Shown: positions 24,654 through 38,700, counted from the first letter of the stretch. The stretch: DNA of 64,000 bases from Trochalopteron elliotii (GCA_024734555.1 JANPWX010000029.1:1741536-1805535), one strand, 5' to 3'. Notes: generated by a model not told the origin, from the sequence alone. Translations and numbers: made by a program.

Positions 24654-27600
24654 CTAAAAACATTCAAACCTTCTACTAATGAAAAGATGAAACTTCAGCT
24701 GAATTTCAATGGCCTTACGTGTATATGAGTAGGTTTTTCTTTGAAAGGGAGGGTTTGATCCATTCTTTCTCATAAAAAATTAGTTAAAAAAGAAAAAAGA
24801 AAATAATAAATCTTGCTTTAAAGGATTACGTTTCTGGGAGGAGCATAGGTTAGCAACTTGTATTCAAATACACTGATTTTCCAAGGGTCATGAGTTTTCT
24901 CATTAAAAATTAAATAAATTTATTGCCTTTATTTCATAATTCACCACTGTTGTGTTTAAGGCTTTCTCATTTTATTGAAGAAACATCTGCATGTAAGTGA
25001 AGGTTTGTATGCAGAGTTTGCACGTGTAGGTACCTCTTTCTGTTAGAAACAACTTTACATGGAAATGATCAAGAACGTTTTTTTTTTGTTCTTTCTGGAA
25101 TGTTGCAGTCAAATATGCTCAAGTTAGTGTGTGTGTGTCATCCATTCTCTCTTAACTACAAAGGTTATATCTACATTTTTTTTTCTTTTCTCCTAAAACG
25201 GATTTTGGGGAGCATAGGTTTTCTTAGTGGACACAATGACCCAATTTGGAGCCATATAAATATATATATAAATAAAATAGTGGGTATCATTGTAGCCACA
25301 ACATGAGCTCATTTGCAATCCAGGAAAGTTCCTGGGCATGCTGAATGAAGATTGATGAGTGTGCTGGTGTCTCTTTAAGGTGGTTGTGAGGAGTAAGGAC
25401 ATATGAAAATGATTCACCAGGGCTGAGCTTGTCTCCAGGTTCCTGTAACAGGGAGATGATCTCAATCTGCCTTCATGCTGTTAAAATGATTCATAAGCCT
25501 CCCAGCAATCTCAAATGATGGAGTATTATTGCACCCTCTTAAAGTTGGGCACTGAGATAATTTGGCTGATGCTGGAGCAGGAATGTACCATCGCCCCTGT
25601 GGCTCAACTTTCATTGAATAAATATGGCACACTGCTGCTTCTGTTCTCCTTGTGTGTGGAGGAACAATTAACATGTCAGAAAAGAAGAATCACAGAATGT
25701 TCTGGCTCCTTCCTGGAAAAGTGCAATTCCACACTGAGCTGCATTTTTGAAGTTACTGAGCAAGATTCAAGGTTTTATCTCCAGAATATCAGAGGAAGTC
25801 AGACTTATGCTTCATATGGAAAGATGTTCATGAAGTTGGAAGAACTTTATCACTGTATTACTTTAGCACTATCATATGTCTTAACAGGACACATTTTTAT
25901 TGCTAGATGTAAACAGGATCTGCAATATGATTATGGCAGTAGAGTTGTAAAGAAAAAGGGCTTTTGTGTAGACATAGATAGCTATGGTCATGGTTTCTTT
26001 TTCTTTTTTAGTTAAACAAAAAAACTTATCAACTCTCCACAGTAACCCAGGGAGAACTGTTTATGAGCTGAAGATTTCCTTTCTGTTTGGTTGTAGGAGT
26101 GATATAAGAGATATTGAAAACTTTTTAAAACTTGTTTGCAGATTGGCATACTTTTGGTCTTCTTACATTTATGACCTTAATTGAAATGATACTTTCTTTC
26201 TGTGTTTTCTCCTTTGTTTGTTTTGTTAATCCCTCTACTCTCACTTGTTGAGGGGACTTTGCTGGTGTGTCCTGCAGTATGAAAAGGTTATGGTGAAACA
26301 CAACTATTTCAAGTTTCTAGTCCATAGTCTGAAATTTGCACAAGAGAAGCTGTGAATGCACTCATTAGGTGTTTCTGTTGAAAAACTGTTGCTAATTTTT
26401 GAGCAGATGTTTCTGACTGGTAAATACATTTCTAACAACAATGTGGAAATTTAGATTTGGTGTAACATGAAATCAATAGAAAGCAACTGTTACAATTTCT
26501 TATGCTCCAAGGGAGAACGAACAGTGAGTGATTGGGGTTTTTTAGGGTTGTTTGGATTCATTCTAATGAAGACACAGTTTGCCAAAGTCAAAATAGTGAT
26601 TGGAAGTTAAGCAGTAGTGGATGAGAAGCAAGTGTAGGTTCATGTTAGTGGCTGTTTTGCAAAAGGCAAGTGGATTAGCCTAGTTTTTGTAAATGAAATC
26701 TATATGCAAATAAAATAAAATGTAAAAAAGATCAGAAGTTAAAAATCATAGAATTTGAAAAAAGGCAATAGTAGGCCACAGGCTGCAGCTAATAACTCTG
26801 CCACATATTGAAATAATTGTGCAAAATGCTAACAATATTATATTTAGCAGAGCAGCAGTCTCGTCAGACAGCATTTCCAGTGGAGTTTGTGGAACTGTAG
26901 CACATTCTCATCTTTGATAACACCTCTCTGTCTTGAAGCATACTTTCTAAGCCTCTAGTTCAAAGGCAGTTCTCTTCTGAAATACATGACAGGATGTCTT
27001 TTGCCTTCACTTCTGCTTGTGTTTAACCCAGAGGACCCTGAGAATCATAATTTCTATAAATCAGAGCATACATTTTAACAGTAAGATAATTGCATCTATC
27101 TTGAGAAAGATTTGTTACTTTTTTAGGGCTTCCTTAGTGCAAGTGCAGCTGTAAGTTGCCCTTTTTTGGGGCTGTATGTTGTTCCCTGCTCCTGATGTAG
27201 CTGAAGTGCTCAGTGCCACGGAGAGAGGAGAGATAGACATGCCCTTAGTTTATATTGTGCTGTCACTGAAAAAAACAAGATAAATATGTGCCTTTGTACT
27301 GATAAGGAAGTGTCCATAGCTTGTACTCAATCTTTTAACTTGACTGCTGTGATGTACCCAGCTTATTAGGTCTCACCCTTCCTCTGTCCTGAGTGCAGTT
27401 CTGAAATCCAGTAGTTTTGCCTAAGACAAATCAGGTAATTCTGAACTCCTGCAGCAATTCCATACCTTCTGTTTTGTGAGAAATATTTCCTCTAGTACCC
27501 TGTTTCAGTCCCAGGAAGAACATGAGATTATATAACCTCGGTGGATAAAAAATTGCTTCATCTCCTTTCAGTAGCATCCCTTTCTGCATCATGTGCATGG

Positions 27601-29224
27601 TAAAATTTGTGTTCTGGAGCCTTCAAAATACAAAGTGTCTGGAGTTTCTTCACTTTAATCATAGTGACCATGTACTTCTTTTTATCTGATTAGCAGTTTC
27701 TGACAGTCCTGTCTTTCTGAAATTTAGCCTGAAAACTCCCAACCTCAGAACTGTGCCTGAAAATGCCTTGCTTTGAAGGAGCCAAGGTTTTGCCTCTCAA
27801 TTTCTAGATGAATGTAGTTTCCTGAGAGCTTCCTTTCGAGTCTCATCAGAAATTTCTGCATCACTGGATTTTTGACTTACGTATTTCCCACCCTTGATTG
27901 CTTGGAGGGCAATTCTTGCAGCTGCTGGCACTGATTGGTTTCTAAATATAGGGAAATCTTGCTGCAGGAAATTTTGAGACAGATCTGATAAAAGAAAAGG
28001 TGAGAAACTGTGTTATCAGAAAGTGGTGGTTGAAGGTCAATTTTATGCGGGCTTCTGTAATTTATCTAGCTGCTACAACTTGAATGAGAGATTAAATTTA
28101 CCCTTTTCTGGGCAGATCTCGAGTAATCAGTCTTTGGGTGAGGAATTAGACCAGATTTGTAGAATTAGTATTTATCTTTCCACTCTTGATTAAGGTGGTC
28201 TGCTAAGTAGCACTGGAATTCCTCTGGGATTCACGTGGTGAGTAAAAGCAGGGATGTGGCTTTTCCCCACAGGACCTTGCAGGGTTGTTTGTCACCTCAC
28301 ACTGGCTTTCAGGGTAGACTCTGTGTCACCTGTTCTCATTCTCCACAGAAATTTAGCTCTGCATTAGTCAATAATTCACAACTTTTTCCTCAGAGTTCTC
28401 TGCCAGTCAAAGGCACTGCCCTTGCAGCAAATGTCTGTGGGGCTCCATTGCAGACATGTTTAGTCAAATGAAAAATCATTACTTCAAAGTGATAATTTTA
28501 CAAACTTTAGTGCAGGAGAAAATCTTATGCACTAGCCCCAGTGGCTGTGGCACCTCATGTGAAACAGTGGCTGCTTCTCACTCTTCCAGAGGTCTTGTTT
28601 TGCAAAGGAGGCAGACATCATTTATTATCAAAGAATAGATAGATCACAATTAAATTCAGATAGTTTATATATAGAAAACCACAACAGTCAGGAGTTATTT
28701 TATCCATGTCGCAGCTTGGGAGCTTGATTACAATTACTCTGTACTTAACCATGAAGCATCATCACATTATTTGTCTGGTACCAAAGAAAAAAATAAATAT
28801 ATGATTATCTAAACATAGGAGGACAAAAAAATTTTCAAGAGTAAGCCTATTGCATGAGGACTAGAACCTTCTCACTCCTGGGCACAGGAACTGTGAAAGC
28901 AGCATTTTCTTTTGTTCCCTGCTCTAAGGGACACTTGGAAGAGTTCACATCTGGATTTTCAAACACACAGACTTGGGATGAGGAGCCTTGAAGCAGCTTC
29001 CTGTGTAATTAACCACTTCTGGGAGGCATTACATAAGATCATTTTAAGGGCTTAGAATGTAGTGCAGTGTGAATTGGTGCTCAGGACAGTTGTGATGGAA
29101 GGCTGCCTTAATCAGAAAGAGGTGTCCACTCTCTGGAAGATGACCTCAAAGAAAACTGGAAGATGAGTATTATCCTAAGCATTGAGTAGCTGCTACTGCT
29201 ATGACAGTAAAAAACCCAGGCACA

Positions 29225-29244
29225 GGGTTGGGTTTGGGTTTGGG
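29225..29244 (+). other. GGGTTT-repeat G-quadruplex motif
   Basis: Four GGG runs are separated by TT, TTT and TTT. This is a compact canonical quadruplex motif with very short loops. The unit is GGGTTT rather than the vertebrate telomere unit GGGTTA, so it is not an interstitial telomere in the strict sense. Confidence 0.75.
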
Positions 29245-30130
29245 TTTGAATGGTAAAGCTTGAAGTTTGCTATCATTTGATTAGAAATGAACTTTAAGAA
29301 TTTTGATACCTGTTACCTGTTAGTTGGTACTAAGGAAGAGTAAAGCCAGGTTTTATGAAATTATTGCAATGTTTTATGACGCTGTTGGAGAATATTCAAA
29401 TGTCATCCTTCACTAACTTGTTTGTTTCCTGGCTTTAAATATAATTTTCTCTTTGAAGGATATTGCAGTCTATTTTGCACTGTAACTTAAATGTTAATTC
29501 TTTATTTTATAGTTTCCTTTATTGTCAGTTATATGCTTTCTTTTAAAAGTCTATTTCAGTCCTTAATGCAGTTTCATTTGTTGGACAGTAAGGTACATTC
29601 TGTCTTAAAAATACAATATCCTCATAATTAAAGTAATTATACCAACTAGAGAAGCATGATTCATTGAAATGGTGTTATCTAGGCTGTTTTCCTGCCCCAA
29701 ATTTCTGTCTTTGTCCATTCATACTGTTATCAGAGTAATAAAAGAGTCCTCACCTTTGCAGGGAAAAGGATGAAAAAGGTGTGCCAATGTGTCCATAAAT
29801 ACACACGTGTGTATCAGATAAACTAGTGACAAGCCTCGTGAATAAACTTCTGAGTAAAACCTAAAATCAAACAGTCATAAGTACCACCATTATTTCCTTT
29901 ACTTTGCCTTTTATCTTCCTTTTCTCATCATGTGCTAGAAATGTTTCCTGTCCAATACCAGATCTTGATCATTTATTATTAGATAAAACTCTTTAATGTT
30001 CTCAGTGTTTCTCAGGACTGCGAAAGGAATGCAACCGTCTCTGATTAGTCACAATTTTGGTCAGCTTCCCTTTTTGTAGATTTTTCCTAAAGCACCACGC
30101 AGTCTTTTCTGTGTCTTTTTCCACCCCCAG

Positions 30131-30238
30131 GGCGGTGTTCCCTTTTCTGCTACAAAGATCAATGCCAGAAGCCTGATGCTCACAAGCAATCCTATTACAG
30201 CAAACCAGTATTCACACACACTGCGAGGAAACACTTCA
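30131..30238 (+). other. Weak candidate exon (108 nt)
   Basis: A strong pyrimidine tract (about 30100-30128) ends in CCCCCAG, and a GTAAAG donor-like site starts at 30239. Two frames are open across the segment. One contains CYKDQCQKPDAHKQSYYSKP and stays open well past the donor, to about 30344, so a terminal exon is also possible. The acceptor is good, the donor is weak and I recognise no family. Confidence 0.14.
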
Positions 30239-33200
30239 GTAAAGAAACAGATTTAAGTTTAAAGCTTGCAAAGGATTACTACGTACAGCATAGAAAAATC
30301 TTTTTTTTTTTGAAAATAATTACAAGTATCATAAAATTATCCCTTTAATGTGATTTAAGCACGTCTTTGTGTCTGTAATAAGTATACATTTAATTTTGAT
30401 GAGCTACTTGCAAATGAATTTACGACTGCTAGAAATGAGGATGCTTTTTTCAGTCACTTGTGTCAATTGCAGGGTAATTGGCTGGTTCTTCAGAGGACTT
30501 GTGGGAAAAGCATTGGAGTACTGTCAGCATTTGACTATGCTGTTTTATTTCCTTGCTGTAAAGTATCCATAATTCAGCATAACTTGCAGGCTCTAACCAC
30601 AAAGATTATTTTATGCTAAAGAGCCTCTAAAAGCAAGGTCAAAATGCTGCCATGTGGACTGGGTGGAAATGTCAGCTACAACCTGTGTAAAAGCTGGAGA
30701 AGAGAGTGAAATGAAATGCATGCTAAATAGAACCTCTTAGTGCATGTTGTGTGCTCATGTTGATAGAATGAATGCATTAATCAATGAGAATGTACATATG
30801 AACTAAAATGGAGCTCTATTTTTACTGGCTCTTGTGCTGCTCTGTGAAAGTGATGGTTGATGCAGCTGAAAAGGCAAAGTTGTGCATCTCATCTTTAAAC
30901 CCAGATGAGCTGCTTCAAGACAGGCAGCTCTCAAAAATCTCGAGGTGGTGGCTGTTTGTGTACAGGCACTGCAGCAGGAGCATTTTGGGGAAAGCTGGAC
31001 TGATATTCCTATTTTCTTCTAAGTTGTTGTCTCTGGTGGAGGCAGGGGATGTGGATGTTGCAGAGAAGTAGAAGACTGTAACAATGAATGTAACATGAAT
31101 TTTTGTCCCTACTTTTGTCTGTTTAGGACAGACCATTGATGTTATTTTAATAAAGCGTTCTGTGTTCTGTTACAAATGCTGTAATACAATGTAATACAAT
31201 ATTCCAGAAGAGTATGAAATGGTTGGATAAACTTGGGTACTGGAAAATAATCTTTCCTCCATTCTGATTTTGAGATAAATACTGTTAAATAAGGCTTTCA
31301 TTAGCTGTGAGTTAATTTGGGGCAAACTACTGCACTTAATATTTAGTAAATGGAAATGGAGGTGTCTCATGCTGATTGATTTTTATTTTGCTCATATATT
31401 TTGGCCAAAGCTGTGGCATTTTTGATACCAGCTAATTAGGTTCATTCTGAGTAGATGGACAGCCCAAGTGACTCAGCAGGGCAGAGTTAAATTACTTCTG
31501 TCCATCCTGCTAGGCTTGTTAGCAAGTCATGAATATCTTGATTATTTTCCCCCTTTTATTATTTGCTATATTTCAGTGTTTTCTTCTTGTGAGTCATGGG
31601 CTAAAAATTAGCCTACAAGAAGGTTTTTAGATATATTGAGGGTGATTATCTTTCTCCTTTGAAATATCCCACAAACTAGCCCTGAAGGTTAGTGGAAAGG
31701 TGGGTTAGTGAGCTGAAGTGTGGCAGCTCTGTGCTAAAAACTCTTTGCAAAACTTTCCCATGTGAAGACCAGTGATATAATTAATTTGCCTCAGAATAAA
31801 TTCCGTATTTCATAACTGGTTTAAAAAATGAAATGTTAGAGAGTTGTTAACCTTGTGAGATCTTTGAGAATTAGAATCCTTTGGAACCAGGAAAAGATGC
31901 AAAAGGCAGAGGATTTCACAGGATGACACGATTTTGTCTGTTAGTTATTGCAGGAGCAGAGCTGGTATTACCAGGAACACAGGGAAATAGATGCATCTCA
32001 GGGACAAAATGTTTTTCTATTAAACACAACCATAGTTTACATAGACAAACTGGTCTCACAAAGCAAACAGTAAAAGCCATGCTCCTAATTTCTTTCTCAG
32101 GAGAGGCTTTTATGATTTTGCATTGTATTTTTCTTTTGCATTCATCTAAGGTACTTCCAACACCTAGGCCACTAATTGTTCAGTAAGCAGCACCTGTTCC
32201 AAATGAACACCACTCTGAGAATATTTGCTTTTTATTTACCATTTCTTCCTGGATCTTGATAACTAGCTAGTCAGGCTGTTTGCTAAGCAATCTCTCTGAT
32301 TCTCCCATGTATTACATTAAATATCAGTTGGGTAAGAAAAGCTGCAGTGGTGCCCCAGGGGTTTGCTGAGGGATCTGAGATCTCAGCTTGTTGGTGGGCC
32401 ATGGTAACAGTGGCAGAGGCTTCTGACTCTGAATTTCCTGCTCACATTAATTAGGCAGAGATGTGAGTTTAGCTGGAGCAAAAATGAGTCAGTGCTGGTC
32501 CTCAGCACACAGCTCCCTGTGAAAAATCTCATTCTGCTGCTGGGCTCTTAGCATACCAAAGAATTTTTTTCTTTTGAGTTGAAATTGTTCTGGTTTTTCA
32601 AGTATGACTCAGTAAATTTCCAAAGCAGATGTGCCTGGTACTCACCCATACAGGCCTATCTGTAACCAGCATTTGCATAACGTCTGCACGTTCAAGGCCT
32701 GCTTGATGATCTTTTAAGATGATGAGGGGTTTTATTTTAAACTAAATATAAAGCCACTTTGAACTATGAGCATAAAATATTTAATCAAACTGAAATGCCT
32801 GGTGTGATAGATTCTGCAGGCATAAGACACATTTGCATGGAGGCTGGTTTATGTTCACAGGTGGAAATTTATTTAAACTTAATGTTGTTTGCTTGAAAAG
32901 ACGGCTGGGTTTTTATTTTTTTCCAGGGAAGGTTTTTTAAAAATGTATTTTTTTGACAATTTCTCTCTGTGAATGTTAACTGTTTCCAGAATCCTAACTT
33001 AAAGAAATCCTAACTCAAAGAATCTTCAGTGAAAGTACTTTTTAAACACTCCTAGCACACAGGTAGGTGCTGTGGGTGCACATCTGCTTTGGACTGCCCT
33101 GGTTATATGGAACAGATAGTTTCCTACAAACTACCCAACTAATGCATTTAATGTTATTAATCCTCCAATACTACACTTCTTGCTTGCTCAGGGGTAGATC

Positions 33201-35083
33201 TTTCTCCTGTTTTTAAGAGGAGATTGTGAAGAGGGGAAGATGTGCAGACCGAATTGCAATGCAAATGGAGATTTGGACAGCATAAATAACAAAACTGTGA
33301 ATACAGAAATCAAAATGGCCACTCTGCTACCCACATTGCTGAGTGGAAATATTGTCTTTATTATATATGGAGCAATGTGTTTAGGAAACAATAACAGATA
33401 ACTGCAATCATGGCTTTATTTTTCTTCAGTTTATTTATCTCCACTAACGCTGAATGGGTTGTTATCCCCCACAATTTTCTTTGTTCTAGCAGGATTGATT
33501 AATTCTGATGAAATATTACTCAGCCTAATTTCAGTAGTCAGCTTCTGGTAATTGCTTTGGTTACTAAATACCTGACATGAACTTTTTGTTTCCCAAATGG
33601 ATTAGATTATCTAAGCACTGGGTTCCCTGTGGGCATTGAATTTTTCAGCTCATTTCCATCTGGGTTTTAATGCTTTTGAAACAATGAAAAAAGTTGGTTG
33701 AACTGAAAATGATTGATATGACTAAAAAGATGTCTGAACCTTGGAGGGTTTTTTATTGTTATTTTTTTAATTTTTTTTCCTAACTTCTTACATGGCTGTA
33801 TGAGAAATGCCTTCTAGACTTAATGAAGGAAAAGTGAAGCTCTACTTCTTATCATATTAATACAGTTTGGGGTTTCCCAAGAGAGAATTTCTCATTTGTC
33901 TCAAGGTGATTTTTTGTGTTGTACTTAAGTTGTCTGAATGATAAATAGTGCCCTACGTAAGTTGCTGGCTGTGTATGTAACAACGAGTAATACTGCATTT
34001 GAAAGTTTTCTGATAAAGTGCAATCCAATTTTGCATGGAAAAGCTAAGATGAATTTTAACCACTTCTTGCTGAAATTTCATCAGTCAATCTGGACTTATT
34101 AGGAAAGGAAAAATTATTCATTCAAACCTTCAGCGATTAGAGACTGACAAGATTATTTTATCAGAATCACTATTTTCAAGCAAAGGTATAAATGATCTAA
34201 TTTATTTAACTTATTTTAAAAAAATCTCAATAAATATCTGTTACATACAGATATATTTGCATGCATATAGGTACATACACAGCAATATATGTATGGTTTT
34301 ATACAAAATTCTGCATTGTTTAGCATTGTAAGGAGATCTTGAGATTAGTTCTGAATTGCTTGCTAACATTAGTATGCAGTTATTTCTGTCAAAATGTTTT
34401 TTGATAATTTTGTTATTTTAATTGGTTCCACTTGAGATGGTGGATAGAATTTTACTGGCTTAGCTTTACCTGCAGCACAGTTCATCCTCAGCAAGACCAT
34501 GGCACCCAATCCCACATGTAAGCTGTATATGACATGTATAAGCATGTATATGACACACGTGGGTTTGCAGTAACTCAAAGAAAGCTGCTCGTGCCACCTG
34601 CACTGACTTGGATGGACAATTTAATAATTTGCTCATAAACTAAGAGTTCTGCATATGAGTAAGTGATAAAATATTCTCCAAAGCTCTGACAGAATGCATA
34701 AGAGACATAGGGCAGGAACCAGTTTCATGTGTGCAATATCAAAAAACATTTCCCAGAGCTAAATCCAGAAAGAGAATGGAGTTTTTAAAAACAGTGGCTG
34801 TTTTATACAACACTTAGCCAAAGAACTGGTGTGAAAAATAACTTCCACTTTTTTCCCCATCGTGTTGTGAGGGGGTCTGTGTCCTGAAAGTGAGTAAATG
34901 TGATGTCTGTATTAAAAATACTGGCTATGAGCATGAAAAAAATCATCTGAGCCTATTCTTTATTACCCCCATGCAATAACTATATCATCCCTACTTTGCA
35001 ATTTTTTTACATGTAGCTGCACTTGGTTTTCCAGATTACTTCACTCACCAATTGCCCTCAGTAACTAGAAAAGAAATTGTATT

Positions 35084-35089
35084 AATGAG
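35084..35089. repeat. Left target-site duplication of solo LTR
   Basis: AATGAG immediately precedes the LTR terminus and is repeated exactly after its other end (35754-35759). Confidence 0.85.
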
Positions 35090-35753
35090 TGTTGGTGTGC
35101 GTGTCTCTTTGGTCAGCCCGCTGCTCGGCTGGACCACCCGGTGGCTCTGACACGCCACAACAGATCTGATTTGTGAGTTCCTGGCTCAGCAGCACCCCGA
35201 CTCTCGCTGTCACGGCCGTGGTATAAATGAAAGAGGGACTCTCGGAGGTTCAGGGAACAGAGGTTTATTTGGGGTCACAGGGGAACACCTCACCTCAGGC
35301 CTGGTGCCTCAGGAGAGACCCCGGACCTGGGCTGCAGGGGGGTTTTGTCCAGGACAGGCTCAAGGGGTGGGTACAAACTATGAACCAATGAAACAAAGCA
35401 AAGCAACAAATGCCAATTGGATTACCTAACTACTAACAAATCAAAGGTAATTTGGGGAGGGGTCTCGGGGGAGTCTGTCAACTGCAGGCCAAATCTCCTC
35501 GAAGGTTCTGGACCTTGGAGATAAGGACTCAGTGATGGACAGAGGGAAGAAGGATACATTGGAGAGGATGGGCAGGGATCATCATGGGGAAAGGACCAAT
35601 AGAAAACAGACCCTGGGCAAAGACCAGAGAGGCACAGAAACCCTTATCCACTTATGATAAGAGAAAACTCCAAGACAAGGGGCCCATATGGGGTAACTAG
35701 AACTATACTAACTTATGATAAAACTTTTAAAACCAAAATCCTGCAACCCCACA
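35090..35753 (-). mobile_element. Solo LTR of an endogenous retrovirus
   Basis: This is a 664-bp element reading 5'-to-3' on the minus strand, starting TGTGGGGTTG (plus-strand end 35753) and ending CACACCAACA (plus-strand start 35090), so it has the TG...CA ends of an LTR. It is flanked by a perfect 6-bp direct repeat, AATGAG, the mark of integrase-mediated insertion. A minus-strand AATAAA lies at 35264-35269, leaving roughly 170 bp of R/U5 beyond it. No gag, pol or env sequence and no second LTR lies nearby, so it is a solo LTR left by recombination between two LTRs. A six-base duplication fits beta-retrovirus-like (class II/ERVK-type) insertions best, but I cannot name the family. The intact duplication and the retained CpG sites suggest a fairly recent insertion. 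The sequence is GC-richer than its surroundings and contains the word ACTTATGATAA twice. Confidence 0.9.
35264..35269 (-). promoter_or_regulatory. LTR polyadenylation signal AATAAA
   Basis: The plus strand reads TTTATT, that is AATAAA on the LTR's coding strand. It sits about three quarters of the way through the LTR, where the R-region polyadenylation signal is expected. Confidence 0.65.
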
Positions 35754-35759
35754 AATGAG
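35754..35759. repeat. Right target-site duplication of solo LTR
   Basis: AATGAG is an exact match to 35084-35089 on the other side of the LTR. Confidence 0.85.
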
Positions 35760-38700
35760 AGTAAATGTTGAGGGTAGAAACACCTGATAATGAAGATGTC
35801 TTACAGGATTGTTGAGTGTCAAGCAAGGTGTTTGTTTCTTTATCTTACAGAAAGCTTTGTTTATGGCCTGACAGGGGTTGGCAGGAGCTCTGGTGCTGTG
35901 GGGAGAGCTGAGCTTGGGAAAGCCTTCGGTGGGAAACCATTCAGCTCTGTACCCTGGCTGCTACACCTGGGACTTGGAGCAGCTCCTGCTCCTCCAGCCA
36001 AGCCCTGCAGGCTGATTCCCAGCCTGGCCTGTGTCAAGGGCAGACTTCTGCAGGGTTTGGATCAGGCAGGGGGACAGGGATGTGCTCAGACATCACCCAT
36101 GCTCAGGAGCAGCGGGGCCCCTTGGCCTTTGGAGAGCTCACCATCTGTTGTGCTGTCTGCAGATAAGAGCGTGTCTGCTCCTTGGCCTGGACAGGAGAAG
36201 TGGTTGTAGGTGAAAAGCCTGAAACCCACTGCATCCCCAGAGGCAGCTTCAAGGGTAACCTCATGGGATTTAGGTGTGGTTGCAGGCAAAGTTGGAAAAG
36301 GGAAGGGTGACAAGATGTAGATTAGGGATTTGGTGATGTGGGAGGAAAAAAGAAGATTCAAAGGGGAAATGACACCTCTTGTAAGTGGTGAGGGCAGAGA
36401 TGCAAATTTACATGGTAACTTTCCAACCAAATTGGGTAGTTTCAGGCCCTCTGGAGTTATTGGTGTTATTTCCATGCCTCCTTTTATGTAAACTGCTTTG
36501 GCATTTGCCTGCCTCAGTCTCCAAATGAATCATTTACTTTTTCCACCTGCTGCTATCACCTGTTTAACTCTTCTGCTTCCAATTTCATGCTTACATCACT
36601 TCCATTTTTAATTCTTTATTAGCTTGCACCATTTTAGGGAAACTCAAAAGAAGTTTCTGATTTTAAGCTCCAAATAGTCTGTGAGAATATAAAACACACA
36701 TTATGTGTCACTTTTCAAGGACACACTGTACAAGTGGCTTGCTGTAATCTGTTCTAGGATGCTTAAATTTTAAAAGGCACAAGATTTTGATAGCTGATTT
36801 TGTTTCTGTGTGTGACTATTTATATTTTTAGCACATTTGATAAAGTACCATTACACAACCGCCTCTTGGCTCTGGTGTAAGGCTTTGTACCAATGTTTTT
36901 TAATGCTTTGCAATGTGATTATGTAGCAATCTCTAGGTGTATTGAAAAGCAGGTTCCCTTTCTACTGTGATAGCTAAGTCATCTCCACCTTTGTATCCTC
37001 TACCTGACAGAAGGATACCTTTGTATCCTCTACCCTGACTCAAGTTTAAAACACTTGTCCTAATTTCTGAAACTTTTCTTCTAAACTGTATTTAAAACTT
37101 TCTGTTTTTAACATCCTCCTCTTTTCTTCTTTGCTGACTTTGTTCCAGTCTTATGTCTGACCCACTTAAGTGCCTGTGACTTTCCTATTCTACTGCCTAT
37201 AATTGAAGCTGTTTACTTTGCTTTGTGCCCAAAATACCCCTGTCTCTTCAGATCTGTTTTCAGACAGCAAGAACCCTCTTTACTTGTAAGTCAGATTCTC
37301 CCACAGAGAACTTGTCACTGCCACAGCCCAGTGGCCGTGCTGAAATCACCTGTGCGTGATTTCCAACAGTCCAGGTTGTGCTGAAACAGAAATCCTTTCA
37401 TCTTTCCTGCCTCAAATCACCAAATCTGTCACTGGGTGACAATTTTTTTTTTTTTTTGTCTTAATAAACAAACCCTGTAATTTAACACATTGATTTGTTT
37501 TATGACATTTGCAGCAAGGTAACAACTGTGGGGCAGGAATAGGAGGGGGATTTTTACACAACTCTCCTCACCTTCTGAGTCCATCACTGTGTTTTAGCTT
37601 ATTCTCCCAGTGGGAAAGTGTGAAGTGTAAGTGCAGGCAGCAGAGCTAAGCTGGAATGTCCTGCAGAGATTCACTATCACAAAGGGTAATGCTGCTTTAT
37701 CGATCCTTTCCATGCCAGCTCCCACAGCTGTGTTAAGCCTGTAGCAAGTGCAACCTTTACAAAACAAGATCAAGAGATATGCCTTACCATTTAAGTTGAA
37801 TACTGGCTTTAAAATAGGATAAAAGGATGTTTCTTAGGTGTGACATATTGTTGGCATTTTAGTGTATACATGATAAAAAATCCACAGAGTGGAAATTTGC
37901 ATTTATTGGAATAATTCTTTTTTTTTTGGAGCCCTACATCTGTGAATGCAAGTGATAGGGCTGATGTAACTTTATATAAAGTATAACTTAGAAAAGGAAA
38001 ACTGTTTTTAACTTTGACCAGACAGCTTTCCTAGAGAATTTAAATTCCCATTCTTCCTCATATTCTGCAATATATTACATAGTCATAATTTTGTTACTTA
38101 TACTCTAGGAATGAAAAAATACTGTCTAAAATTTAACAAAGACCATCATACACTTTTTTGTAAATTTTTTTGTGTTATTGCCACTTCTCTGCTGTACTCA
38201 AGTCCATTGCTGCAGCAGTTGCAAAAGATGTTGATAAAATTCTTCACTAGAGCTTGGTTAGAGCATTAGCTCTAACCCCAGGCTTTCAAAGGAGTGCTGG
38301 AGGGCTTTCAGTTTTGCAGTGCAGATTCTTGCTTCCAGTGTTGGCCTGTACTTATAAAAAATATATATTCATGTGACAGACCTTAATTTTTATTTTGAAA
38401 TTCAGCAGTAAAACATCCAGTGCTGCAGATCTGCCTGTACTCTGTGTCTTACTGGACTGCATTTTATCTTCAGGTGACTGAGGCAGAGCTGGGGCCATTA
38501 AAAAAGCAAATGAAATAGTGAGATTGTTCTGTTCAAGTTCTAGCAGTGGAGTTTGGTTGTCTCCAGCCCAGCCTTGGTGGCTGTCCCTGGAACCAAAGTC
38601 CCTTTGTCTTTGAGTGGAGTGCCCAGGCTCTGCCTTGCAGACCTTTACAGCTGTGGCAGGAGCTCTTCTGCAGCTTGGCCTTGAGGGGAACCTAAGCACC

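Larger units (their letters stand above)
24654..35089. other. Non-coding unique DNA, no recognised gene
   Basis: More than 10 kb without a supported gene. It includes the window's longest open frame (25515-26015, plus, 166 codons), which has no recognisable motif, ends in a phenylalanine run from a T-rich tract and has no splice context. It also contains a canonical G-quadruplex motif at 29225-29244 and an exon-like segment at 30131-30238. Confidence 0.65.

Noticed and set aside
25515..26015. Longest open frame in the window (166 codons, plus strand)
   Set aside because: No domain, signal peptide or splice context was seen. It ends in a phenylalanine run from a T-rich tract, and its length fits chance for 64 kb of AT-rich DNA.
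29225..29248. Interstitial telomere repeat
   Set aside because: The unit is GGGTTT, not GGGTTA, and there are only about four copies.
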